Shown here: positions 1 through 5,950 of the stretch, piece by piece
Numbering within the stretch: the stretch's first letter is position 1
How the letters are laid out: every line of letters begins with the position of its first letter
Source of the DNA: an uncultured Oscillospiraceae bacterium
GTDB lineage: Bacteria > Bacillota > Clostridia > Oscillospirales > Oscillospiraceae
Assembly: GCA_947624985.1 (NCBI GenBank)
Contig: CANQMO010000024.1
Location: 1 to 34,383, forward strand
Reading direction: 5' to 3'
DNA length: 34,383 bases
Translations under genes and position numbers: made by a program
Notes under the pieces: generated by a model
Told to the model about the DNA's origin: nothing
The model's input: the letters and a program-made list of their open reading frames with translations, nothing else
Database searches by the model: none

Positions 1-227
1 AGTACCCCCTGGCCGAAGCCGCTCCAATAGGAGGCGGTGTCCCGTACCACCAAGCCGGTGACGCACACGGCGGAGGTCGCTGTGAACAGTGCGTCGGCAA
101 AGTTTGCGCCTCGCCCATCCAGAGTGGAAATGGGGAGCATGAGCAGAAAAGCGCCCAGAAGGATCAGGGCCCCGAAGCCCACGATGATGATCTGCGATGT
201 GGACAGGTTTCTCTCCATCCGGCGCAC
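1..227 (-). CDS. TrkH/KtrB family potassium uptake protein, N-terminal part
   Basis: This is the first ~75 residues of a K+-transporting membrane subunit; the rest lies beyond the left edge. The reverse-strand translation gives a short basic start (VRRMERNLS), one hydrophobic helix (about residues 13-32) and then the hallmark stretch [17 protein letters not shown]. That stretch is the first pore loop and selectivity-filter region (S-A-V-C-V-T-G) of TrkH/KtrB/HKT proteins. I chose the GTG start at 227 because GGAGG lies 8 bases before it; the in-frame ATG at 218 would be 17 bases from that site. Such proteins work with a cytosolic RCK partner (TrkA/KtrA), which is not in view. TrkH and KtrB cannot be told apart from this fragment. 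Confidence 0.85.
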   Translation of the reverse strand, partial: MRRMERNLSTSQIIIVGFGALILLGAFLLMLPISTLDGRGANFADALFTATSAVCVTGLVVRDTASYWSGFGQGV

Positions 228-543
228 GGCCCTCACCTCCCTGGCGGCATAACAGACGCTCCGCGCTGTTATACCAAAAAGATATTAGTCGTGCTCCCAG
301 CTGACGCCGGAACCGCTTGACATGGTATAATTGTGCCACAAGTCTTGTGAAATGTGCGTTAGCATTTGCCCGGCCGGCATAAAGACTGCATTAAAATGCG
401 GCAAGATAAAACGAGAGCGCAGCAACCAATTGCTACGATTTTGTTATAGTCTTAACGTGAAAAGAGGTCATCCATAAAATTTATGGATGACCTCTTTTTG
501 TGTTGTTTGAAGGCGGCGCTTTGATCCTGTCGCCTGGTGTGCG
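228..543. other. Intergenic region between trkH-like gene and XRE gene
   Basis: No gene is visible in this 316-bp stretch. It holds a long palindromic terminator (460-498), a possible extended -10 (TGGTATAAT at 323-331, plus strand) and, near 270-275, the probable promoter region of the leftward potassium transporter gene (reverse-strand TGGTATAAC). It is more AT-rich than the flanking core genes. Confidence 0.6.
460..498. terminator. Perfect 19-bp inverted repeat, probable terminator for the XRE gene
   Basis: AAAAGAGGTCATCCATAAA (460-478) is repeated exactly in inverted form at 480-498 with one base between. Each strand ends the stem in a run of T, so it can terminate in both directions. 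It lies 45 bp past the stop codon of the leftward XRE gene. Confidence 0.75.
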
Positions 544-876
544 CTATTTTGTGCCTGTCCGAGTATTCTTTGCCCGGCGGCTCCTCTTCCAGATAAGGTA
601 CTCCGCATAATCGCGGATGTCGGCCTGTTCGTCGGAGGTCAGGGATTCCTGTCGCTTTTGGCGGTCAAAGTCAGGATCAGTGTCGGAAAGGCCTAGAAGG
701 AAATCGGCCGAGACACCATATAACCGGCAGATCTCTACGAGCGTTTCCTCCCGCGGTGTACTCTTTCCCTGCTCCCAACTCGACACGGTGTAATGGGTGA
801 CATGTAGCTTTTCTGCAAGTGTTGCCTGTGTGTCTCCCCGAAAATATCTGATCTCTGCCAGCCGATCGCCTTTCAT
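544..876 (-). CDS. XRE-family helix-turn-helix regulator next to methyltransferase/nuclease pair
   Basis: This is a 110-aa cytoplasmic DNA-binding protein. Residues 1-65 form a Cro/C1-type HTH domain: MKGDRLAEIR at the start, the turn region TQATLAEKLHVTHYTVSSWE, and the family signature LVEICRLYGVSADFLLGLSD. The C-terminal 45 residues are charged and probably helical (TSDEQADIRDYAEYLI), as in many clostridial phage-type repressors. The start has a good ribosome site (GGGGTGAGG, 4 bases before ATG). It is divergent from the methyltransferase gene, and the 151-bp gap holds the promoters of both and an inverted repeat at 898-915. By position it could play the part of a controller (C) protein of a restriction-modification system; that role is inferred. 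Confidence 0.9.
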   Translation of the reverse strand: MKGDRLAEIRYFRGDTQATLAEKLHVTHYTVSSWEQGKSTPREETLVEICRLYGVSADFLLGLSDTDPDFDRQKRQESLTSDEQADIRDYAEYLIWKRSRRAKNTRTGTK

Positions 877-897
877 CTTGCCTCACCCCATACAAGG

Positions 898-915
898 CAA
901 GTATAGATTAACTTG
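898..915. promoter_or_regulatory. Possible XRE operator (CAAGT-N8-ACTTG)
   Basis: A 5-bp inverted repeat, CAAGT (898-902) and ACTTG (911-915), surrounds a TATAC-like -10 for the leftward XRE gene. Its place between the XRE start and the methyltransferase promoter suits autoregulation by the XRE protein. The arms are short, so chance is possible. Confidence 0.4.
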
Positions 916-943
916 TGACTTATCAAACAAAATTGAAATTTTC

Positions 944-972
944 TTGCTAGTCATGCGTAAAAGTAGTAATAT
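944..972 (+). promoter_or_regulatory. Probable sigma-A promoter of the methyltransferase operon
   Basis: TTGCTA (944-949) and TAATAT (967-972) are separated by 17 bp, about 56 bp before the methyltransferase ATG. It lies 29 bp from the inverted repeat at 898-915, so the XRE protein could affect it. Confidence 0.5.
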
Positions 973-1027
973 AAATACTGCTTTCGGCAAAAAGTCGGAT
1001 GCTTCTTATCAGTCAGGGGGCATAGTT

Positions 1028-2158
1028 ATGGCAGGGAATTCAAACCTCAACGCAGCGGCCAAGGCCCGAAAGGACGAGTTTTACACTCAGCTCACGGATA
1101 TCGAGAAGGAACTGCGCCATTACAAGAAGCATTTTCAAGGCAAGACCGTCCTGTGCAACTGCGATGACCCCTTCGAGAGCAACTTCTTTAAATACTTCGT
1201 GCTGAACTTCAACCGGCTGGGCCTGAAAAAACTGATCGCTACCTGCTATGCCGGGTCCCCCATCGCCAACCGGCAGCTTTCCCTGCTCGACGTGACCGGC
1301 GTGGAGGAAAACAAAAACCGCCCCTATAAGGCGGTGGTGACCCAGGTCTACGACACCACCGGCGACGGCGGCGTGGACATGCTGGATGTGGCGGAACTGT
1401 TCAGATCCGGGGAGAACCAGCTGACCGAGCTGGATGGCGACGGCGATTTCCGCTCCCCGGAGTGTCTGGCCATGCTGGACGGGGCGGACATCGTGGTCAC
1501 CAATCCGCCGTTCTCCCTGTTCCGGGAGTATGTGGCAACTCTGATGGAGCATGGGAAAAGATTTATTATCATTGGAAATATCAACGTAGTTACTTACAAA
1601 GAATTCTTCCCTCTTTTGATGAACAACAAGGTATGGATCGGCCCAAGTATACACTCCGGAGACCGGGCGTTCTATGTCCCGGACGATTATCCGCTGGACG
1701 CGGCGGGCTGCGGCATTGACGAGACCGGGCGGAAGTTTATCCGCGTCAAAGGAATCCGCTGGTTCACAAATCTGGATTTTACACAACGTCACGAGGAAAT
1801 GATCCTTGTCAAACGCTATAGCCCGGAGCTATATCCAAAGTACGATAATTACGACGCTATCGAAGTGAGCATAACAGTAGATATTCCATGTGATTATCCC
1901 GGTATGATGGGTGTGCCGATTACATTTTTGGATAAATATAGTCCCGAGCAATTTGAAATAATTGGTATGGCAAAAAGAGGCGCAGGAGACCCCGCTTTGC
2001 GGTCGCATGTCTATACAAAGGACGAATATCCCAATTACAGCGACCTGAACGCAACGCCAACGATATGGATAAACGAGAAATTAAAGAATACCTATCCAAG
2101 AATCCTTATCCGCAACAAACATCCGGAGCCGCCAAAGGAGGATAATAAATGCAGATAG
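1028..2158 (+). CDS. EcoRI-family adenine-specific DNA methyltransferase
   Basis: This 376-aa protein would transfer a methyl group from SAM to adenine N6 in a specific DNA sequence. It belongs to the EcoRI methylase family (Pfam Adenine_MT EcoRI type): an early CNCDDPFESNFFKYF segment (residues 43-57) and the catalytic motif NPPF (159-162), preceded by DGADIVVT, are plain. I chose the ATG at 1028 because AGGGGG lies just before it. The frame stays open upstream to 797, but that part overlaps the divergent XRE gene and looks non-coding. The next gene starts inside the last codons (10-base overlap, AAAGGAGG at about 2135), so the two are translationally coupled. By eye, the second half (from about 1560) is clearly more AT-rich than the first, which suggests a mosaic origin. 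Sequence specificity cannot be read from the protein; several GAATTC sites exist in the window. Confidence 0.9.
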   Translation: MAGNSNLNAAAKARKDEFYTQLTDIEKELRHYKKHFQGKTVLCNCDDPFESNFFKYFVLNFNRLGLKKLIATCYAGSPIANRQLSLLDVTGVEENKNRPYKAVVTQVYDTTGDGGVDMLDVAELFRSGENQLTELDGDGDFRSPECLAMLDGADIVVTNPPFSLFREYVATLMEHGKRFIIIGNINVVTYKEFFPLLMNNKVWIGPSIHSGDRAFYVPDDYPLDAAGCGIDETGRKFIRVKGIRWFTNLDFTQRHEEMILVKRYSPELYPKYDNYDAIEVSITVDIPCDYPGMMGVPITFLDKYSPEQFEIIGMAKRGAGDPALRSHVYTKDEYPNYSDLNATPTIWINEKLKNTYPRILIRNKHPEPPKEDNKCR

Positions 2159-3258
2159 ACGAATTGAAGGTCACCGTGGGCCAAGTGTGCGAGGGCTACT
2201 TCAACGACGCGGAGGAGGGCGTGGTCGGCTATGACGGCCGGCTGGACATCCGCCCCCGGTATCAGCGGGAGTTCGTCTATAAGGACGCCCAGCGGGACGA
2301 GGTCATCCGCACGGTGATGAAGGGCCTGCCCCTGAATGTCATCTACTGGTGCAAGGTGAAAAAGGAGGACGGCGCCGAGGGCTTCGAGGTCCTGGACGGC
2401 CAGCAGCGCACCATCTCCCTGTGCGAGTATGTGGACGGCTCCTTCTCCGTGGACGACAAATACTTCTACAACCTGCCCTCTGACAAAAAGCGGCAGATAT
2501 TGGACTACCCCCTGTTCGTGTACGTCTGTGACGGCACGGACAGCGAGAAGCTGGACTGGTTCCGGATCATCAACATCGCCGGGGAGCAGCTCACCGACCA
2601 GGAGCTGCGAAACGCCGTCTATGCCGGCAGCTGGACCAGCGACGCCAAGCGGTATTTCTCCAAGACCGGCTGCGCCGCCGGCACCCTGGCTGGGGACTAC
2701 CTGAAGGGCTCGTCCATCCGGCAGGAATACTTGGAGACGGCCATCCTCTGGGCGGCCAGCGCCGAGGGGGAGACCATCGAGCAGTACATGGCCAAGCATC
2801 AGGACGACCCCAGCGCCGTGCAGCTTTGGAATTACTTCCGTTCCGTTATCGACTGGGTGCAGGCCATCTTCCCCAAGACCCGCCGGGAGATGAAGGGCCT
2901 GCCTTGGGGACTTCTGTTCAACCAGCACGGCAAGCGGACGGATCTGGACCCCCAGAAGCTGGAGGCTGAAATCCAGCGGCTGATGGGGGACGAGGACGTG
3001 ACCCGCAAATCCGGCATCTATGAGTACCTGCTGACCGGGGATATGCGGAAGCTGTCCATCCGTGCCTTCGACCGCCGAGATGTTCTGGCGGCCTATGAGC
3101 GGCAGGAGCACAAATGCGCCATCTGCGGCCAGACCTTCGAGTTTGACCAGATGCACGCCGACCACATCACCCCCTGGGTCCGGGGTGGCAAGACCGTGCC
3201 GGAGAACTGCCAGATGCTCTGCCGGGACTGCAACCTGAAAAAAGGTGCGCAGGAATAA
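2149..3258 (+). CDS. DUF262 (DGQQR) plus HNH nuclease
   Basis: This 369-aa protein has an N-terminal DUF262/GmrS-like domain carrying the signature DGQQR (residues 83-87), followed by T-I-S-L. In GmrSD, SspE and BrxU this motif belongs to a ParB-like nucleotide-binding domain that drives nuclease action. The C-terminus is a zinc-type HNH domain: C323/C326, H336-A-D-H339, N353, and C358/C361 (CAICG ... HADHITPW ... LCRDCN). All expected HNH residues are present, so an active DNase is likely. It overlaps the methyltransferase by 10 bases and so is made together with it. The pair fits a restriction-modification or related anti-phage unit in which the methyltransferase protects self DNA. Most characterised DUF262 nucleases attack modified DNA instead, so the logic is open. 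Confidence 0.9.
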   Translation: MQIDELKVTVGQVCEGYFNDAEEGVVGYDGRLDIRPRYQREFVYKDAQRDEVIRTVMKGLPLNVIYWCKVKKEDGAEGFEVLDGQQRTISLCEYVDGSFSVDDKYFYNLPSDKKRQILDYPLFVYVCDGTDSEKLDWFRIINIAGEQLTDQELRNAVYAGSWTSDAKRYFSKTGCAAGTLAGDYLKGSSIRQEYLETAILWAASAEGETIEQYMAKHQDDPSAVQLWNYFRSVIDWVQAIFPKTRREMKGLPWGLLFNQHGKRTDLDPQKLEAEIQRLMGDEDVTRKSGIYEYLLTGDMRKLSIRAFDRRDVLAAYERQEHKCAICGQTFEFDQMHADHITPWVRGGKTVPENCQMLCRDCNLKKGAQE

Positions 3259-3265
3259 TCGGTCG

Positions 3266-3330
3266 TTTAACGATACCCTGGCTGTTTAACGATACCCCGG
3301 TTATTTAACGAATCGCGGTAATTTAACGGT
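3266..3330. repeat. Four tandem ~19-bp repeats with core TTTAACG
   Basis: TTTAACG starts at 3266, 3285, 3304 and 3322 (steps of 19, 19 and 18 bp). The first two copies share GTTTAACGATACCC; the last two are more diverged. The block begins 7 bp past the nuclease stop codon. Such short arrays occur as protein-binding sites at transposon ends (for example IS21-like), in iterons and as operators. No transposase is nearby, so this may be a remnant end. Confidence 0.75.
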
Positions 3331-3415
3331 AGCCTCCGCTCAGAGCCTGCACTTTCACCCCGAAAGGCCCTCTCAAAACCGCGTCATACAGGTACCACAA
3401 CCCATAAAATGCAAC

Positions 3416-3439
3416 GCGCCAGGGCAGAAAGCCTTGGCG
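3416..3439 (-). terminator. Weak hairpin, possible terminator after tRNA-Leu
   Basis: On the minus strand CGCCAAGG pairs with CCCTGGCG (one mismatch) and is followed by TTGCATTTTAT. It lies about 60 bp beyond the 3' end of tRNA-Leu and could end that transcript. Confidence 0.4.
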
Positions 3440-3456
3440 TGTCGGCACAATATAAC

Positions 3457-3495
3457 GATAACGCAGTCGATACCCTTGTATCAAACTGCGTTATC
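3457..3495. repeat. Inverted repeat just past tRNA-Leu 3' end
   Basis: GATAACGCAGT (start 3457) pairs with ACTGCGTTATC (end 3495), with an inner GATAC/GTATC stem. It begins 5 bases beyond the tRNA CCA end on the minus strand. There is no T run, so it may be a processing or att-like structure and not a terminator. Confidence 0.6.
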
Positions 3496-3500
3496 AGTTA

Positions 3501-3587
3501 TGGTGCCGGTGGCGGGGGTCGAACCCGCACGGTGTCGCCACCGCCGGATTTTGAGTCCGGTACGTCTGCCAATTCCATCACACCGGC
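3501..3587 (-). tRNA. tRNA-Leu (anticodon CAA)
   Basis: The minus strand folds as an 87-nt class II tRNA with CCA encoded. The acceptor stem is GCCGGTG/CACCGGC, the D-arm is GATGGAATTGGCAGAC, and the anticodon loop CTCAAAA gives CAA (reads UUG). It has a long variable arm (GGTGGCGACACC) and a T-arm with GGTTCGACCC. The accessory cassette at 544-3330 lies past its 3' end, a common integration position. Confidence 0.97.
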
Positions 3588-3634
3588 ACGGCGTCCCCAT
3601 TATACAGGGGGACGCAGAAGAAATCAAGTTCTTT

Positions 3635-4744
3635 TCAGCCCGCCTTCATGGCCAGGAACGCGTTGATGAATCCGTCGATGTCCCCGTCCATCACCGCTTG
3701 GATGTTGCTGTTTTCATAGCCGGTCCGGGTGTCCTTCGCCAGTGTATAGGGCATGAACACATATGACCGTATCTGGCTGCCCCATTCGATCTTCATCTGC
3801 ACGCCCTTGATGTCCTCGATCTTCTCCAGGTGCTCCCGCTCCTTGATCTCCGCCAGCTTGGCCCGCAGCATCTCCTTACAGTTTTCCAGGTTCTGGAAGT
3901 GGCTGCGCTCCACCTGGCTGGACACCACGATACCCGTGGGCAGGTGGGTGAGCCGGACAGCGGAGCTGGTCTTGTTGACCTTCTGACCGCCCGCGCCGGA
4001 GGACCGGTACACGTCCATCTTGATGTCCTCGTCCCGAAGCTCGATCTCGCCCGCGTCGCCGATCTCCGGCATGACCTCCACGGCGGCGAAGCTGGTCTGG
4101 CGCCGCCCGGAGGCGTCGAAGGGACTGATACGCACCAGCCGGTGCACCCCGTGCTCGCTCTTCAAAAAGCCATAGGCGTTGTCGCCCTCGATCTTGATGG
4201 TGGCGGACTTGATACCCGCCTGGTCTCCGTCCTGCCAGTCCATAAGGGTGTATTTGAAGCCGTGACGGTCCGTCCACATGGTGTACATGCGGTAGAGCAT
4301 TTGGGCCCAGTCCTGGGCCTCGGTGCCGCCGGCCCCCGCGTGGAAGGTGACGATGGCGTTATTGGCGTCGTACTCCCCGGTCAGCAGGGTGGAGAGCCGG
4401 GTCTGCTCCAGCTCCGCGGCGAATTTCTCATAGCTGTCCGCCAATTCCGGCAGGAGGCTGTCGTCGTTTTCCTCCAGCGCCATCTCGCACATGGCGAACA
4501 TATCGTCCCACCCGGCAGACAGGCGCTGATAGGCGTCGCACTTATGTTGCAGGGCCTTCAGCCGCTGCTGCCCTTTCTGGCTGCGCTCCAAGTCGGACCA
4601 GTAGTCCGGCTCCTCCGCCTCCGCGTGGAGCTTCTCGATCTCCAGCTGGGCGTCCTCCAGGCGCATGGCCTCGGCCAGATGGTCCAGCTCCGGCTTGCAG
4701 GCGTTCAGTTTTGATTTGTACTCTTCAAAGTCCAGCATTGCCAT
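3635..4744 (-). CDS. prfB: Peptide chain release factor 2 (no programmed frameshift)
   Basis: RF2 ends translation at UGA and UAA by hydrolysing peptidyl-tRNA in the ribosome. The protein is 369 aa (the family is near 365). It has the SPF stop-codon-reading tripeptide (VRISPFDASG) and the catalytic GGQ loop (SSGAGGQKVNKTSSAVRLTHLPTG), and the N-terminal helical domain starts MLDFEEYKSKLN. The whole gene is in one frame: there is no in-frame UGA or frameshift site near codons 20-30, unlike E. coli and B. subtilis. Starts at 4744 (MAMLDF) and 4738 (MLDF) are both possible; GGAGAGGA lies upstream at a rather long distance. A leader hairpin (4765-4792) sits next to that site. It has its own promoter (4810-4838) and is not beside secA. 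Confidence 0.97.
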   Translation of the reverse strand: MAMLDFEEYKSKLNACKPELDHLAEAMRLEDAQLEIEKLHAEAEEPDYWSDLERSQKGQQRLKALQHKCDAYQRLSAGWDDMFAMCEMALEENDDSLLPELADSYEKFAAELEQTRLSTLLTGEYDANNAIVTFHAGAGGTEAQDWAQMLYRMYTMWTDRHGFKYTLMDWQDGDQAGIKSATIKIEGDNAYGFLKSEHGVHRLVRISPFDASGRRQTSFAAVEVMPEIGDAGEIELRDEDIKMDVYRSSGAGGQKVNKTSSAVRLTHLPTGIVVSSQVERSHFQNLENCKEMLRAKLAEIKEREHLEKIEDIKGVQMKIEWGSQIRSYVFMPYTLAKDTRTGYENSNIQAVMDGDIDGFINAFLAMKAG

Positions 4745-4764
4745 TCGGTAAGTCCATTCCTCTC

Positions 4765-4792
4765 CCGCGCCATAATCATCGCCGGGGCGCGG
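4765..4792 (-). promoter_or_regulatory. Hairpin in prfB leader next to ribosome site
   Basis: CCGCGCC (4765-4771) and GGCGCGG (4786-4792) form a 7-bp GC stem in the prfB 5' leader. On the mRNA the stem ends directly before GAGAGG, so it could limit ribosome access. A control role is inferred. Confidence 0.4.
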
Positions 4793-4809
4793 CACATATC
4801 TTTATATGA

Positions 4810-4838
4810 ATCATACCTTGAACCGGCTGGAAAATCAA
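4810..4838 (-). promoter_or_regulatory. Probable prfB promoter
   Basis: On the minus strand TTGATT (4838-4833) and TATGAT (4815-4810) are separated by 17 bp, a good sigma-A match about 66 bp before the prfB start. Confidence 0.65.
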
Positions 4839-4891
4839 GGCTTTTCCGGAGATTTGCAAATACGGCGCGTTTGTGGTATGGTAAGGGTACT

Positions 4892-5788
4892 ATGAAAAAA
4901 CATTTTTCCGCACTTTTCGCGCTGGCGCTGGCCGTGGCGGTGGTGCTGTCCGGCTGCTCCAGAGAGACGCCGGAGGTGAGCCCCACGTCCGTTCCCACGC
5001 CCACGCCGGACCCCCACGAGGGGGAGATACAGGTGCCCAACGGTCTGGGTGATATGTGGTGGGTGCCGGAGGCGCCGGATCTGGCTCCCTTTGGCTATGA
5101 TCCCGCCGGCTTCAACGTGGTGGATCAGACGCCCTCCTATGGGGGCGAGGGGTTGACCCTGCGCCGGGGCATAGACGTGTCCGATCATCAGGGGGAGATC
5201 GACTGGCAGGCGGTGGCGGACTACGGCGTGGACTTCGCCATCATCCGCTGCGGCTGGCGGTCCTATTCCATTGACGGCAGCGGCGTCAACGAGGACTCCC
5301 GTTTCCAGGCTAACATCGAAGGGGCCCTGGCGGCGGGACTGGATGTGGGCGTGTACTTTTTCTCTCAGGCCCTGAACATCGTGGAGGCCGCGGAGGAGGC
5401 GGTATTCACCCTGCATCTTATCGAGGGCTATAACGTGACGCTGCCGGTGTTTTTCGACTGGGAGCCCATGCCCTATGAGGACTCCCGCACCGCGGACGTG
5501 GACGGGCAGACAGTCACCGCGTGCTGCCTGGAATTCTGCAACCTGGTGCGGGCCGTGGGCTACCAGCCGGGCATGTACTCTTACCTGAAGCTGGCCTACT
5601 ATACATATCAGCTCAACGAGCTGAAGGGCATTACCCTGTGGATGGGCGATCCGGGCACGAAGCCCATCTTCTACTTCGACCACGACTTCTGGCAGTACTC
5701 CTATACCGCCACCGTGCCCGGTATCAAGGTGGAGGTGGACATGGACGCCATGTATGTGCGCCAGCAGGCGCAGGAAGCGGCGGGCTGA
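4892..5788 (+). CDS. GH25-family lysozyme-like lipoprotein
   Basis: This 298-aa protein probably cleaves peptidoglycan between MurNAc and GlcNAc outside the cell. It has a lipoprotein signal peptide (MKKHF, then a hydrophobic core) with lipobox L-S-G-C22, followed by a Thr/Pro-rich linker (SPTSVPTPTPDP). The GH25 domain runs from about residue 90 to the end. It shows GIDVSDHQG (D95), the FAIIRCGWRS strand, VFFDWEP with the expected catalytic D189 and E191, and the closing DFWQYSYTATVPGIKVEVDMDAMY. The start at 4892 follows AAGGG by 4 bases; a longer in-frame start at 4871 would not give a clean signal peptide. It is a single gene closed by a strong terminator (5819-5852). Confidence 0.92.
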   Translation: MKKHFSALFALALAVAVVLSGCSRETPEVSPTSVPTPTPDPHEGEIQVPNGLGDMWWVPEAPDLAPFGYDPAGFNVVDQTPSYGGEGLTLRRGIDVSDHQGEIDWQAVADYGVDFAIIRCGWRSYSIDGSGVNEDSRFQANIEGALAAGLDVGVYFFSQALNIVEAAEEAVFTLHLIEGYNVTLPVFFDWEPMPYEDSRTADVDGQTVTACCLEFCNLVRAVGYQPGMYSYLKLAYYTYQLNELKGITLWMGDPGTKPIFYFDHDFWQYSYTATVPGIKVEVDMDAMYVRQQAQEAAG

Positions 5789-5818
5789 CGGTCCCGGCCG
5801 CGGACATATCCGTCACGC

Positions 5819-5852
5819 AAGGCCGCGCGGGATAAGCCTGCGCGGCCTTTTT
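5819..5852 (+). terminator. Strong intrinsic terminator after GH25 gene
   Basis: AAGGCCGCGC pairs with GCGCGGCCTT around a 10-base loop and is followed by TTT. It lies about 30 bp after the GH25 stop codon. Confidence 0.85.
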
Positions 5853-5906
5853 GCGGTCCTTTTTGGCGGTATTTTTGCTTTTCCCGTTTCTTTTTTTCCG
5901 AAAACA

Positions 5907-5915
5907 TGGTATCAT
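5907..5915 (+). promoter_or_regulatory. Possible extended -10 promoter of polA
   Basis: TGGTATCAT is an extended -10 element 36 bp before the polA ATG. The -35 region (TTTCTT) is poor, so the call is tentative. Confidence 0.4.
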
Positions 5916-5950
5916 TTTAAAAATACACTGCGCGGGAAAGGTCTGACGGC

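Noticed and set aside
797-1027. Upstream extension of the methyltransferase by 77 codons
   Set aside because: It overlaps the start of the divergent XRE gene and the shared promoter region, and a good ribosome site precedes the ATG at 1028.
1028-2158. GAATTC as the certain target of the methyltransferase
   Set aside because: Family membership does not fix specificity; no target-recognition residue can be read by eye.
3266-3330. TTTAACG repeats as a CRISPR array
   Set aside because: Units are only 19 bp with no room for spacers, and no cas genes are present.
4600-4744. Programmed +1 frameshift in prfB
   Set aside because: The reading frame is continuous from the start to the GGQ region and no in-frame UGA is found near codons 20-30.
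4854-4882. TTGCAA-17-TATGGT as promoter of the GH25 gene
   Set aside because: Transcription would start almost at the ATG and exclude the ribosome site, so it is unlikely to be the one used.
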